A program made the position numbers and the translations under genes. Of a stretch of 64,000 nt of DNA, positions 15,586 through 24,480 are shown one piece after another. The stretch covers positions 868,001 through 932,000 of the forward strand of contig NZ_CP064356.1 in assembly GCF_018141545.1 (NCBI RefSeq), given 5' to 3'. Under the pieces are notes generated by a model. That model was not told the origin of the DNA and searched no databases. It worked only from the letters and a program-made list of their open reading frames with translations. The first letter of the stretch is position 1, and each line of letters starts with the position of its first letter. Origin of the DNA: Miltoncostaea oceani (GTDB taxonomy: Bacteria > Actinomycetota > Thermoleophilia > Miltoncostaeales > Miltoncostaeaceae).

Positions 15586-17043
15586 TTACTCCCTGGGGCG
15601 GGGGTCACCGGTCACGAGGGGCGCCATCAGGTCCGGCGCCAGGTCCCGCAGCAGGCCGGTCGCGCCGCCGGCGTCGGCGTCGAGGGCGCGCCGTGACCCG
15701 GCGCCCTGGCCGAGGTCGACGGTGAGCGTGCAGAGCCCGGCGCGGCGTTGCCCGGGGGAGCGCCGCACCCGGTAGGCGACGACCTCGTCGGGGGCGATGA
15801 CGGTGTGGCGGCGCGACAGGCTCCCCTCCCGCAGGCCGAGCCTGCCGCCGGCGAGGCGGCTCCCGAGCGCGCGGTGGCGGTCGACGGCGACCGCCGCCAT
15901 GACGAGGGTCGCGCCGGCCGCGACGAGGGCCGGCACGGGCCCGGCGGCGAGGCCGGCGACGACGGCGACCACGGCGGGCGGGCCGCAGGCGCGCAGCAGC
16001 CGGCGGGGGAGGCCGCGCGCGGGGTGGGGGTCGAGGCCGTCGTGCACGGCGGGGTCGATGCGGCGGGCGAGTGCCCAGACGCGGTCCTCGCGGTCGGCCG
16101 GCATGAGGGTGCTCCGGCCGCGCCCCTCCCGCTCGGTCGTCGCGACGCCGCCGACGAGGCCGCGGAGCTCCGCGAGCCGCTGGGCCCGCCACGGCGGGGA
16201 GGTGCGCACCTCCAGCACCCGCGGGCGGACGAGGGAGACGGTGCGGCGGGCGAGGAGGCCCCGGCGCGCGACGAGCCGGTCGCCTGCCTCGCGGAGGGTG
16301 AACCCGCCGTCCACCAGCAGGCTCCCGGCGGCGGCGACGAGGACGGCGAGGGCGATGGCCGCGGCGACGACGAGCGCGGCGCCCGTGGCGCCGGTCGGGG
16401 TCATCGCGACGGCGTCCTCGACGCCGTCGCGGACGGCGGGCAGGTCGTCCCCGACGGCGTTCAGCAGCCCGGCGACGGCGGCGACGGGCACCAGCAGGTA
16501 GCGGCCGCTGGTCGCGCCGGCGCGGGCGAGGGTCGCGGCGCGGGCGCGCGCCAGCGGCGGCGGCCCGTCCCCGGCGGCCGCGGGCGCGGCGGGGTCGGCG
16601 GGGTCGGCGGGCGCGACCCGCAGCACCGCGTCGCGCAGTGCGTCGGCGTCGGCGCGGCGGATCGCGGCGAGGGTGAGCCCGGAGTCGCCGGCCCCGCCGC
16701 TCGCGTCCTCGACCCGCGCCTGCACGAGCCCCGCGAGGCGGTGCAGGGGCGGCACCGTGACGTCGACGCCGCGGACCCGGTCGAGCGGGATGGTGCGGGT
16801 GGAGCGGGTCAGCACGCCCGACCGGACCTCGAGCGCCCCGTCGGCGACGCGGTAGGTGAAGCGCATCCACGCGAGCACCGCGCCGGGGAGCACCACCAGC
16901 AGCAGCGCCGCCGCGATCAGGCCGAGCGTGACCGGCGACCGCGACGTGAGGAGGCTGACGATGCCGACGAGTCCGAGCACCCGGACGCCGCGCCAGGCGT
17001 GGACGAGGATCGCCAGCGGGTGCAGGCGGCCCTCGACGGTCAC
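15586..17043 (-). CDS. Bacterial PH-domain (YdbT-like) membrane protein
   Basis: A 485-residue membrane protein with repeated bacterial pleckstrin-homology (bPH2, DUF304) units. Paired membrane helices (residues about 10-50, 180-250 and 355-395) alternate with cytoplasmic segments such as RFTYRVADGALEVRSGVLTR, IPLDRVRGVDVTVPPLHRLA and RRTVSLVRPRVLEVRT, with the PH-like signature of basic and hydrophobic strands. The GTG at 17043 overlaps the upstream gene's stop by 4 bases (GTGA). E. coli YdbT and its partner YdbS are encoded in the same order; their role is unclear but probably concerns the envelope. Confidence 0.82.
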   Translation of the reverse strand: MTVEGRLHPLAILVHAWRGVRVLGLVGIVSLLTSRSPVTLGLIAAALLLVVLPGAVLAWMRFTYRVADGALEVRSGVLTRSTRTIPLDRVRGVDVTVPPLHRLAGLVQARVEDASGGAGDSGLTLAAIRRADADALRDAVLRVAPADPADPAAPAAAGDGPPPLARARAATLARAGATSGRYLLVPVAAVAGLLNAVGDDLPAVRDGVEDAVAMTPTGATGAALVVAAAIALAVLVAAAGSLLVDGGFTLREAGDRLVARRGLLARRTVSLVRPRVLEVRTSPPWRAQRLAELRGLVGGVATTEREGRGRSTLMPADREDRVWALARRIDPAVHDGLDPHPARGLPRRLLRACGPPAVVAVVAGLAAGPVPALVAAGATLVMAAVAVDRHRALGSRLAGGRLGLREGSLSRRHTVIAPDEVVAYRVRRSPGQRRAGLCTLTVDLGQGAGSRRALDADAGGATGLLRDLAPDLMAPLVTGDPRPRE

Positions 17044-17552
17044 GTGGCGGTGCCCGTCCCGGCCATCGCCGCGAGCTCGGAGCGCAGGGCCGCCACGCGC
17101 CCGGCGTCGAGCCCGGGGATCCGCGCGACGGCGCTGCCGGCGGTCCGCACCTCGACGGTGGCGAGCCCGAGGGAGCGCTGCAGCGGGTCGGTGGTGGTTC
17201 GGACCGACTGGATGCGGCTGTGGGGGACGACGGTGAGCGTCTCCGTGATCCACCCGGTGCGGACGAACAGGCCGAGCGGCGTCACCTCGAAGCGGATGAC
17301 GCGGTACGCGATGGGGGGCGCGACCACCGCGACCACGACGCCGCCGACGGCGACGACGGCGACCACCGCGGCGAGGAGCCCGGCGGGGGGGTCGGCGACG
17401 GCGGCGGCGATCACGACGCCCACGACGGCGATCGCGACGGCCACGACGGTGCTGATGGCGATCCACGCCCGCCACAGGCGCCGCACCCGCGGGTCGAGCG
17501 CCTCCGCGGGCGGCCGCAGGCGGAGGTCGCCCCCGGTCGTCTCATCGGTCAT
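17040..17552 (-). CDS. Bacterial PH-domain (YdbS-like) membrane protein
   Basis: A 170-residue protein with an N-terminal cytoplasmic stretch, two membrane helices (residues about 28-52 and 58-80), and one bPH2 domain: YRVIRFEVTPLGLFVRTGWI, LTVVPHSRIQSVRTTTDPLQ and RSLGLATVEVRTAGSAVARI. This last pattern, Q-S-V-x-x-x-x-x-P-L-Q-R-x-x-G-L-A, is the DUF304 hallmark. It is the first gene of a two-gene operon with the longer PH-domain protein and diverges from the AIM24-type gene. Confidence 0.85.
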   Translation of the reverse strand: MTDETTGGDLRLRPPAEALDPRVRRLWRAWIAISTVVAVAIAVVGVVIAAAVADPPAGLLAAVVAVVAVGGVVVAVVAPPIAYRVIRFEVTPLGLFVRTGWITETLTVVPHSRIQSVRTTTDPLQRSLGLATVEVRTAGSAVARIPGLDAGRVAALRSELAAMAGTGTAT

Positions 17553-17638
17553 CGGCGCCCGACGTTAGCGGAGCGGCGCCACCCGGTCCCGTGGACCCGT
17601 GCTTCACTGCCCCGGGTCATCCGACACGGGAGGGTGTG

Positions 17639-18322
17639 ATGGACATCGCGATCCGCCATGCGCCGAGCTTCGCCGTCGCGCGCTGCACGCTGGGGGGCGG
17701 TGAGGTCGTCCGCGCCGAGTCCGGCGCGATGATGTCGACCTCGGAGGGCGTCGACATCCAGGCGGCGATGCAGGGCGGGCTCATGAAGTCGCTGAAGCGC
17801 GGGGTGCTCGGCGGCGAGTCCTTCTTCATCACGACGTACACGGCGCCGCCCGCCGGGGGCTGGGTGGACGTCGCCGCGAACCTCCCGGGCGACCTGGCCG
17901 AGGTGGAGGTCGGCGCGACGCCGTTCTTCATCCAGCGCGGCTCCTACCTCGCCTCGGAGTCCGGCGTCGAGATCGACACGAAGTGGGGTGGGTTCAAGAA
18001 CCTGTTCGGCGGCGAGGGCGGGTTCCTGGTGCGCGCGTCCGGGCGGGGGACGGTGCTGCTCTCGTGCTACGGCGCGCTCGACCGCATCCGCCTCGCCGAG
18101 GGGGAGACCGTGGTCGTGGACTCCGGTCACATGGTCGCCTTCGAGGAGGGGGTGACGTTCGATCTGCGCCGCGCCGCCGGCGGCCGCACGGTGCAGACGC
18201 TGAAGAGCGGCGAGGGCTTCGTCTTCGACTTCCGGGGACCGGGCGAGGTGATGGTCCAGAGCCGGAACCCCAGCGCCCTGATCGCCTGGCTCACGACGGT
18301 GCTGCCCTTCTCGCGCTCCTGA
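17639..18322 (+). CDS. TIGR00266/AIM24 family protein
   Basis: A 227-residue protein of this widespread beta-rich family, whose biochemical role is unknown. GGGEVVRAESGAMMSTSEGV and SLKRGVLGGESFFITTYTAP are the family's first half. FFIQRGSYLASESGVEIDTK, GEGGFLVRASGRGTVLLSCY and VVDSGHMVAFEEGV complete the trimer-forming barrel. The ATG at 17639 is chosen because GGGAGGG precedes it; an earlier in-frame ATG lacks a ribosome site. It ends 8 bases before the convergent repeat-protein gene. Confidence 0.88.
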   Translation: MDIAIRHAPSFAVARCTLGGGEVVRAESGAMMSTSEGVDIQAAMQGGLMKSLKRGVLGGESFFITTYTAPPAGGWVDVAANLPGDLAEVEVGATPFFIQRGSYLASESGVEIDTKWGGFKNLFGGEGGFLVRASGRGTVLLSCYGALDRIRLAEGETVVVDSGHMVAFEEGVTFDLRRAAGGRTVQTLKSGEGFVFDFRGPGEVMVQSRNPSALIAWLTTVLPFSRS

Positions 18323-18330
18323 GGGGCGGG

Positions 18331-19191
18331 TCAGTCCCCGCCGGTCGCGCACGGCGCGGCGGGCGGGGCCGTGCCCGTGGTCGCCGCGACGGCGCAGGGA
18401 CCGGGGGGCGTCCCGGTCGTCGGCGTCCCGCCCTTCGGCGGCTTCCCGCCGTCGGGCGTCCCGCCGTCGGGCTTCCCGCCGTCGGGCGTCCCCTCGTCCG
18501 GCTTCCCGCCGTCGGGGGGCCCCTCGTCGGGCTTCCCGTCGTCCGGGGTCCCGCCGTCGGGCTTCCCCGGGCCCCCGGCGTCCGGGTCCTCGTCGGCCGG
18601 CGTGCCGGGCGGTCCGACGACGGGGGGCACGGGGACGGGCGGTGCCGGCGCGGCCGGTGGCGGGGGAGGGCCGTCGGGCGGCGGTGAGGCGACCGGGGGC
18701 GCGGGCACCGGGGGGACGATGCCGACGGGGGCCGGGCCGGGCGTCCCGGCGACCGGGACCGGACCGGGAAGCGGTCCGACGGGGACGGCGACGGGCACGA
18801 TGCGCGGCCCCCCGCGGACGACGCCCACCGGAAGCGGCCGCACGCCGCCGGGGACCGCGATGCGCGGCGCCACCCCGGCGGGGCGCGTGTCCGCGGGCGG
18901 TGCGGGCGTCGTGTCCTGCGCGACGGCGGGGCGCGCCGGGCCGACGCGCGGGCCGGGGGCGGACGGCGACGGCGCGCCCGGCGCCGGGTCCGCGTCCGGG
19001 GACGGTGCGGGGGGACGGGCCGGGGACGGGATCGTGATGACGGCGTGGTCGGCGACCACCCGGATCGGGTCGCGCGCATCCCCGCCGCCGTCGCCGTCCA
19101 GCACGACCGCGAGGGCCAGCAGGCCCGCGATCGAGGCACCCGCGATCGCGCAGGCGGCCAGCAGCGGCCCGCGCCCGGGTGCTGGGCTCAC
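18331..19191 (-). CDS. Membrane-anchored proline-rich protein with GKPDEGTPDG repeats
   Basis: A 286-residue protein. Residues 9-31 are a membrane helix or uncleaved signal (LLAACAIAGASIAGLLALAV). The rest is low-complexity and Pro/Ala/Gly/Val-rich, probably extended outside the membrane. Near the C-terminus four to five 10-residue repeats follow the form GKPD[EG]G[TP]PD[GD] (DNA about 18433-18567), and two Cys residues lie close to the end. The GTG start overlaps the upstream GGDEF/HD-GYP stop by 4 bases, so it is co-translated with that enzyme. No fold is recognised. It may span the cell wall or act as a spacer. Confidence 0.65.
   Translation of the reverse strand: MSPAPGRGPLLAACAIAGASIAGLLALAVVLDGDGGGDARDPIRVVADHAVITIPSPARPPAPSPDADPAPGAPSPSAPGPRVGPARPAVAQDTTPAPPADTRPAGVAPRIAVPGGVRPLPVGVVRGGPRIVPVAVPVGPLPGPVPVAGTPGPAPVGIVPPVPAPPVASPPPDGPPPPPAAPAPPVPVPPVVGPPGTPADEDPDAGGPGKPDGGTPDDGKPDEGPPDGGKPDEGTPDGGKPDGGTPDGGKPPKGGTPTTGTPPGPCAVAATTGTAPPAAPCATGGD
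18433..18567 (-). repeat. Tandem 30-base repeats encoding GKPD[EG]G[TP]PD[GD]
   Basis: Four to five imperfect 30-base units in phase with the reading frame. The half-units (GTCGGGCGTCCC / GTCGGGCTTCCC on the + strand) are themselves related, so copy number could vary by slippage. Unit differences fall mostly at codons for Gly/Glu and Thr/Pro. Confidence 0.8.
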
Positions 19192-21530
19192 CCGCCGCCC
19201 CGGAGGCGCGCGAGGGCCTCGACCGCGACCGGCCAGAACTGCGTCCCGGCATGCGCCCGGCATTCGGCGATCGCGTCGGCGGGGGTGCGCGGCATCGGCG
19301 GGTACGTTCGGTCGGAGGTCATGACGTCCCAGGCGTCGGCGAGGGCCAGGATGCGGGCTCCCTCGGGGCATTCCTCCGCCAGCAGGCCGTCAGGATACCC
19401 GTTGCCGTCCCACCGTTCGTGGTGGCCGCGGACCCACGACACCTGCTCCGCCGAGAGGGCCTCCGCCAGGATCCGCGTGCCGATGTCGACGTGCTCGCGC
19501 ATCTGCGCCTCCTCCGCGTCGGTGAGCGGGCGGGGGGCGGTCAGCAGGTCCTCGGGGACGCCGATCTTGCCGACGTCGTGCAACAGCGCCGCCTCCCGTA
19601 GCGCGGCGACGCGGGCCGACGGCCACGCGAGCTTCACGGCGATCTCGGCGGCCAGGTCGGCGACGCGCTCCGAGTGGCGCCGCGTCGACGGGTCCTTGGC
19701 GTCCACGACGCGGGCCAGCAGGCGCATGCTCACGAGTGCCTGGCGGCGCTCCGCGGCGGCGTCCGTGACGTCGTCGTCGGTGCGCGCCGGCGCCGGCCGG
19801 GAGCGCACCATGTCCGGGGTGTAGCGCAGCACCATGTCGCGCCCGCTGTGCTTCGCCCAGTAGAGGGCGCCGTCGGCGAGGCGGTAGAGGGTGTCGGCGT
19901 CCCCGGCGTGCGGGAGGTCGCAGACGCCCGCCGACATCGTCATGTGCCCCACCTCGGGGAACGTCGCGGCGCCGACCGCCCGGCGCACCCGCTCCGCCGC
20001 GCGGAACGCCTCCTCCCCGTCGGCCTCGGGCAGGATCATCGCGAACTCCTCGCCGCCGACCCGGGCGACGAGCTCCCCGGTGCGCGTCTCCTCCTCGAAG
20101 ACGCGCGCGGCGTGGCGCAGCACCCGGTCGCCGACCTGGTGGCCGTAGCGGTCGTTCACCTGCTTGAAGTGGTCGAGGTCCATCAGCACGAGGGAGAGTC
20201 CCCGCCCGTGGCGGCGGGCACGCTCCAGCTCGATCCGCAGGCGGTCGTGGAAGGTGCGGTGGTTCGCGAGGCCGGTGAGCGCGTCGATCGCGGCGAGCTC
20301 CTCGGCGGCGGCGAGGCTCTCGCGGGTGCGGCGCGCCTCCTCGGCCCGCGCCGTGACGTCGCGGAACACGACGACCGCCCCCCTCGCGACGTCCCCCTCG
20401 CTGAGGGGGGTGGCGGCGTACTCGCCGACGAAGCTGGTGCCGTCCCGGCGGCGGACGGGTCCCTCGCCGGTCAGGGGCCGGCCGCCCCGCACCGCGGCGC
20501 CGAGCGCGGGGAGCACCAGCTCGTCGAAGCGTCCCCCGGTGAGGTCGTCGATGTCCCACCCGAGGGCGTCGGCCGCCGCCGGGTTGACGAAGGTGACGCG
20601 CACGTCGTCGTCGAGCCCGACGATGCCGTCGCCGGCGGAGCCGAGGATGAGGTCGTGCCGCACCCGCAGGCCCTCCAGCTCGCGGCGGGCGGTGCGCTCC
20701 CGGTTGGCGGAGGCGCGGAACAGCAGGGCGACGAGGGCGGTGAGGCCGAGCCCCGCCACGCCGACGCCGACGGGCAGCAGCCGCGACGGTCCCCCGAGGC
20801 CGGGGAGGGAGACGGTCCACAGGCGCCCGGCGACCGCGATCGTGCCCTCGGGGTCCCCGGCGCCGCCGGCCCCCGTCACCGTCGCCCCGCCGTCGCGCAC
20901 GACGAGCCCGACGCCCTCGGGCAGCCCCTCGCGCGCGATCCCGCCGAGGCGCGTCAGGCGGAGCATCCCGCTCACCCACCCGCGCAGGGCCGCGCGGCGC
21001 TGCTCGACGGTGCGCAGCGGGGCGCCCGGCGAGTAGACGGGCGCGACGAGCAGCGCCGTCGGTCCGTCGGGGCCGCCGAGGGGCGGCGTCATCCGCGGCC
21101 GGCCCATGTCGCGCGCGGCCGCCCGGACGTCTGCGGTGGCCGCGTCGGCCAGCAGGGCGTGGGCCGCGCCGGGCGTGGGCTCCTCACCCGCCACGAGGCC
21201 CCCGCCGGCGTCGGCGGGCGACGGCTCCGGGGTCCAGGCGAGGTACATCAGGGAGGTCTGCCGCTGCAGCGGGGCGGCGGTGAAGCGCGTGAAGTCCTCG
21301 GCCGTCACGCGGTCCGAGGACTCGTGGAACGCGCGCAGGTCGTCGAGGCTCGCCGTCGACACGGCGACCTCGGCCGCGAGCGCCCGGATGGCGGGGCCCG
21401 CGACCAGCGCACGCCGGTCACGGGCGGCGTCCCCCTCGCGGTTCACGGCGGCGACGACGGCCAGCCCCGTCGCGATCAGCATCGCGGCGAGCGCCGCGAT
21501 GACGAGCCAGCTCTGGGGTCGTCGGGTCAC
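19188..21530 (-). CDS. Membrane c-di-GMP enzyme: CHASE-like sensor, PAS, GGDEF and HD-GYP
   Basis: A 780-residue protein. TM1 at residues 8-29, an extracytoplasmic sensor at about 30-250 (CHASE-like, judged by layout), TM2 at 251-271, and a PAS domain at about 285-400 (GSAGDGIVGLDDDVRVTFVN). A GGDEF domain at about 405-570 has RVGGEEFAMIL (492-496). It lacks a strict RxxD inhibitory site (RTGE instead). An HD-GYP domain at about 600-775 has RRHSERVADLA, LLHDVGKIGVPE and GHHERWDGNGYPDG. GGDEF makes and HD-GYP degrades cyclic di-GMP, so it is bifunctional on sequence. Its stop overlaps the start of the repeat-protein gene. Confidence 0.9.
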   Translation of the reverse strand: MTRRPQSWLVIAALAAMLIATGLAVVAAVNREGDAARDRRALVAGPAIRALAAEVAVSTASLDDLRAFHESSDRVTAEDFTRFTAAPLQRQTSLMYLAWTPEPSPADAGGGLVAGEEPTPGAAHALLADAATADVRAAARDMGRPRMTPPLGGPDGPTALLVAPVYSPGAPLRTVEQRRAALRGWVSGMLRLTRLGGIAREGLPEGVGLVVRDGGATVTGAGGAGDPEGTIAVAGRLWTVSLPGLGGPSRLLPVGVGVAGLGLTALVALLFRASANRERTARRELEGLRVRHDLILGSAGDGIVGLDDDVRVTFVNPAAADALGWDIDDLTGGRFDELVLPALGAAVRGGRPLTGEGPVRRRDGTSFVGEYAATPLSEGDVARGAVVVFRDVTARAEEARRTRESLAAAEELAAIDALTGLANHRTFHDRLRIELERARRHGRGLSLVLMDLDHFKQVNDRYGHQVGDRVLRHAARVFEEETRTGELVARVGGEEFAMILPEADGEEAFRAAERVRRAVGAATFPEVGHMTMSAGVCDLPHAGDADTLYRLADGALYWAKHSGRDMVLRYTPDMVRSRPAPARTDDDVTDAAAERRQALVSMRLLARVVDAKDPSTRRHSERVADLAAEIAVKLAWPSARVAALREAALLHDVGKIGVPEDLLTAPRPLTDAEEAQMREHVDIGTRILAEALSAEQVSWVRGHHERWDGNGYPDGLLAEECPEGARILALADAWDVMTSDRTYPPMPRTPADAIAECRAHAGTQFWPVAVEALARLRGGG

Positions 21531-21610
21531 AGGCCTCCGTGTGCGGGACGGGACGCCCCGCGGGCACCGAGTCTGCCAAACTCGCCGACCGCCTATCCTC
21601 GTGGGCGGTC

Positions 21611-22281
21611 GTGCTCATCCTCTTCGACATCGACGGCACCCTCCTGATGGGGACGCCGCGCGCCCACACCGAGGCCCTCGCCGTCGCGATCGGCGACGTC
21701 TACGGCGTCCCCGTGACGTCGGCGACGTCGTCGCGGTGGGCCCCGCGGGCCGCACCGACCAGGAGATCGCGCGGCTCGTGCTGCGCGGGGCCGGGGTGCC
21801 GGACGACCGGGTGACGGCGGGCCTGGGGGAGTGGATGGCGCGGGCCGCCGAGGTGTACCCCGGCATCGACGCCGCCCATCCCGGTCCCCGGGTCGCGTCC
21901 GGCGCGGCCGAGGCCCTCGCGCGGGTCGCGGCGGCGCCCGTGTCGGTCGCCCTGCTGACCGGGAACCTCGAGCCGATCGCCCACGCCAAGATGGGTCGCG
22001 CCGGCCTCGGGGAGCACTTCGCGCGGGGGCGGGGGGCGTTCGGCTCGGACCACGAGCGCCGCGACGCGCTCGTCCCGATCGCCGTCGCCCGCGAGCCGGC
22101 GCCGCTCCCCGCCGTGGTGGTGGGGGACACGCCCCGCGACATCGCGTGCGCCCGTGCCGCCGGGGCCCGCTGCGTCGCCGTCACCACCGGCTCCTACGGT
22201 CCGTCGGACCTCGCCGGCGCGGACGTCGTCGTGCCGGGGCTGCTCGCCGCCGTCGACGTGCTGGAGACCTGGGCCGGCTGA
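21611..22281 (+). pseudogene. HAD-superfamily phosphatase with a one-base frameshift
   Basis: The N-terminal part reads LILFDIDGTLLMGTPRAHTE (HAD motif I, DxDGT) up to VYGVP. The rest of the enzyme is in the -1 frame, with AVGPAGRTDQEIARLVLRG, the motif II region VSVALLTGNLEPIAHAKMG and motif III/IV VVVGDTPRDIACARAAGARC. The break falls near the CCCC at 21709-21712. One extra C there would give a continuous reading ...YGVPRDVGDVVAVGP. Everything else is intact, so this may be a sequencing error in a C-run, a young pseudogene or, less likely, programmed frameshifting. The GTG start is at 21611. Confidence 0.82.
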
Positions 22282-22299
22282 CGGCCGCCGGCGGGGCGG

Positions 22300-22653
22300 T
22301 CACAGCCCGAGCGCCGCCAGCACCCGGTCGTGGTCCTCGATCTCGCAGGTCGTGCGGCGCCGCAGGACCGCCGAGACGCGGTCACCCTCGATCGTGCCGG
22401 ACACCTCGATGCGGCCGCCGTCGTCCTCGACGGGGGTGCAGGTCGCGGAGAGGTCGATCCGGGCGACCGCGTCGAGCACCGCGATGCAGGCGTCGAGGTC
22501 GGCGACCCCGCAGTCGAGGTCGGTCCGGAACCCGTGGTAGCCGGCCCCGTCGACGCGCACCGACAGGCGGTCTGGCGGCACCCCGGTCGGCGGTCCGCCG
22601 CCCCCGCCGCCGCAGCCCGCGGCGAGCAGGACCACCACGACCCCGGCGCTCAA
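22300..22653 (-). CDS. Small lipoprotein, 117 residues
   Basis: The signal peptide SAGVVVVLLAAGC ends in a lipobox (L-A-A-G-C), followed by a Gly-rich spacer, so it is predicted to be lipid-anchored outside the membrane. The mature part has three further Cys (DLDCGVADLDACIAVLD, then CTP and TTCEIEDHD) that could form disulfides. The TTG start at 22653 is the only usual start in frame. Its 5' end is 14 bases from the divergent zinc-ribbon gene. Function unknown. Confidence 0.65.
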   Translation of the reverse strand: MSAGVVVVLLAAGCGGGGGGPPTGVPPDRLSVRVDGAGYHGFRTDLDCGVADLDACIAVLDAVARIDLSATCTPVEDDGGRIEVSGTIEGDRVSAVLRRRTTCEIEDHDRVLAALGL

Positions 22654-22667
22654 GAGGCTCGCGCGCC

Positions 22668-23060
22668 GTGACGACCACCACCCCCGTGACCCCCTCGCGC
22701 GGTGCGACAGCCCTCGACCTCCTCGCCACCCTGGCCCCGCCGCCCGCGGTCCGGGACGACACCGACATCATGACCCCCGCGCCGCGTCGTGCGCAGTGGT
22801 GCGACCGGTGCGGCACGCCCCGCAACCTCGGCAGCCGCGAGTGCCCGGGGTGCCGCCTGCTGGCCGCCGCACGCGGCCGCCTCCGCGCCCACCTCGCGCG
22901 CCACGGCATGCCCGCCGGCGGAGCCGTCGAGCTCGCCCGCCTCGCCGACGTGCCCCTCCGGGTCGTCGGGGAGTTCATGTCCGCGCCGGCGCCCACCGGC
23001 GCGCGCCGGCCGGGCGGCCGCCGCGCACCCGATCACGGGATCTCGCGGACCGCCAGGTAG
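22668..23060 (+). CDS. Small zinc-ribbon protein
   Basis: A 130-residue protein with one CxxC...CxxC ribbon, WCDRCGTPRNLGSRECPGCR, that should bind one zinc. This is followed by an Arg/Ala-rich helical region. The GTG at 22668 is used because codon bias begins there. An in-frame ATG at 22770 would give 96 residues starting just before the ribbon. The 3' end overlaps the convergent pyruvate kinase gene by 28 bases. Single ribbons of this type occur in small DNA- or RNA-binding proteins; no specific role can be given. Confidence 0.55.
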   Translation: MTTTTPVTPSRGATALDLLATLAPPPAVRDDTDIMTPAPRRAQWCDRCGTPRNLGSRECPGCRLLAAARGRLRAHLARHGMPAGGAVELARLADVPLRVVGEFMSAPAPTGARRPGGRRAPDHGISRTAR

Positions 23061-24463
23061 CTCGTCTCGCTCGGCCCGGCCTCGGCCGGGCCGTACGCCA
23101 GCACCACGACGTCGCCCGACGACAGGCCGCCGACCTCGCGGGCGCGGTCGAGCATCGAGGCGCGGTGCATGTCGAGGGTGGAGGCCCGCGGCGGCAGCCA
23201 CGCCGGCACGATGCCCCACTCCAGCGCGAGCTGGCGGCGCACCACCTCGTCCTCCGAGAGGGCGATCACGCGGAGCCGCGGGCGGTACTTCGCGGCGGCG
23301 CGGGCCGCGCCGCCGCTGACGGTCGAGACGATCAGCGCGACGGCCTGCACCTGCTGCGCCAGGTGCACCGCGGCCTGCATCACGGCCTCGGGGCGGCTCG
23401 CGACCGGGGCGCGGACGTCGAGCGAGAACGGCGCCCCCCGCTCGGCCTCGAACGCGATCTCGGCCATCGCCCGGACGGCCTCGACGGGGTAGCTCCCCAC
23501 GGTCGTCTCGCCGGAGAGCATCACGGCCGACGTCCCGTCGAGGATGGCGTTGGCGATGTCGGCCGCCTCGGCGCGCGTCGGCTCGGGCTGGGTGATCATC
23601 GACTCGAGCATCTGCGTCGCGGTGATCACGAGCTTGCCGGCCGTCTCGGCGGCCCGGATCACCTCCTTCTGCATGAGCGGCACCCGGGCGACGCCGGCCT
23701 CGACCCCGAGGTCGCCGCGGGCGACCATCACGCCGTCGGACACGTCGACGATCTCGGGGAGCGCCTCGAACGCCTCGACCTTCTCGATCTTCGCGATCAC
23801 CCGGGCGCGCCCGCCGAGCGACTCGAGCGCGCCGCGGAGGCGCCGCACGTCCTGGCCGGAGCGCACGAACGACAGGGCGACGAGGTCGGCGCCGATCTCG
23901 ACGGCGACGGTCAGGTCGGCGAGGTCCTTCTCCCCGAAGCTCGACGCCGGCGTCCGGACGTAGGTGACGAAGATGCCCTTGCGGGGGCCGATGGTGCCGG
24001 GCCGCTCGCAGCGGGCGAGGACGGTGCCGTCGTCGAGGGTCTCCAGCACGGACAGCCGCGGCGTCCCGTCGCCGATGACGATCTCGGAGCGGCCGTCGGT
24101 GACGGCGTCCGCGAACTCGGGCCACGCGACGGGGACGGCGCCGCTCGGCACCGGCTCGCTGCACGAGAAGACGACGTGCTCGCCGGCGGTGACCTGGCGG
24201 GGACGGACCGCGCTGCCGAGGCGCATCTTCGGGCCGGCGAGGTCGACGAGCAGCGCGAGGGGACGCCCGGCCCGCTCGGCGGCGGCCCGAAGCTCGTCGG
24301 CACGCCGCCGCCACTCGTCGGGGCCCTCGTGGGCGCAGTTGATGCGCCCGCCGTCCATGCCAGCCGCCACGAGCTCGTCGAGGCGCCCCGGCGGGTCGGT
24401 CGACGGACCGAGGGTGGCGAGGATCTTGGTGCGGCGGGTCTCCACGACGCGACACCGTGCCAC
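23033..24463 (-). CDS. pyk: Pyruvate kinase, potassium-independent type
   Basis: A 476-residue enzyme making pyruvate and ATP from phosphoenolpyruvate and ADP. It shows TRRTKILATLGPSTD, the Mg2+/PEP site in RVIAKIEKVEAF and VMVARGDLGVE, and ATQMLESMI. Two potassium-site features differ from classical enzymes. RINCAH has Ala where the K+-binding Ser of RxNFSH lies, and VDLAGPKMR has Leu and Lys where D-T-K-G-P-E-I-R has Thr and Glu. Lys at the Glu117 position marks the K+-independent clade. The GTG at 24463 or the GTG six codons later may be the start. It diverges from a phosphotransferase gene. Confidence 0.9.
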   Translation of the reverse strand: MARCRVVETRRTKILATLGPSTDPPGRLDELVAAGMDGGRINCAHEGPDEWRRRADELRAAAERAGRPLALLVDLAGPKMRLGSAVRPRQVTAGEHVVFSCSEPVPSGAVPVAWPEFADAVTDGRSEIVIGDGTPRLSVLETLDDGTVLARCERPGTIGPRKGIFVTYVRTPASSFGEKDLADLTVAVEIGADLVALSFVRSGQDVRRLRGALESLGGRARVIAKIEKVEAFEALPEIVDVSDGVMVARGDLGVEAGVARVPLMQKEVIRAAETAGKLVITATQMLESMITQPEPTRAEAADIANAILDGTSAVMLSGETTVGSYPVEAVRAMAEIAFEAERGAPFSLDVRAPVASRPEAVMQAAVHLAQQVQAVALIVSTVSGGAARAAAKYRPRLRVIALSEDEVVRRQLALEWGIVPAWLPPRASTLDMHRASMLDRAREVGGLSSGDVVVLAYGPAEAGPSETSYLAVREIP

Positions 24464-24480
24464 CCCGCCGTCCCCCCGTC

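Noticed and set aside
21700-21745. Programmed -1 frameshifting in the HAD gene
   Set aside because: No X-XXY-YYZ slippery heptamer with downstream pseudoknot is visible. A lost C in CCCC is simpler.
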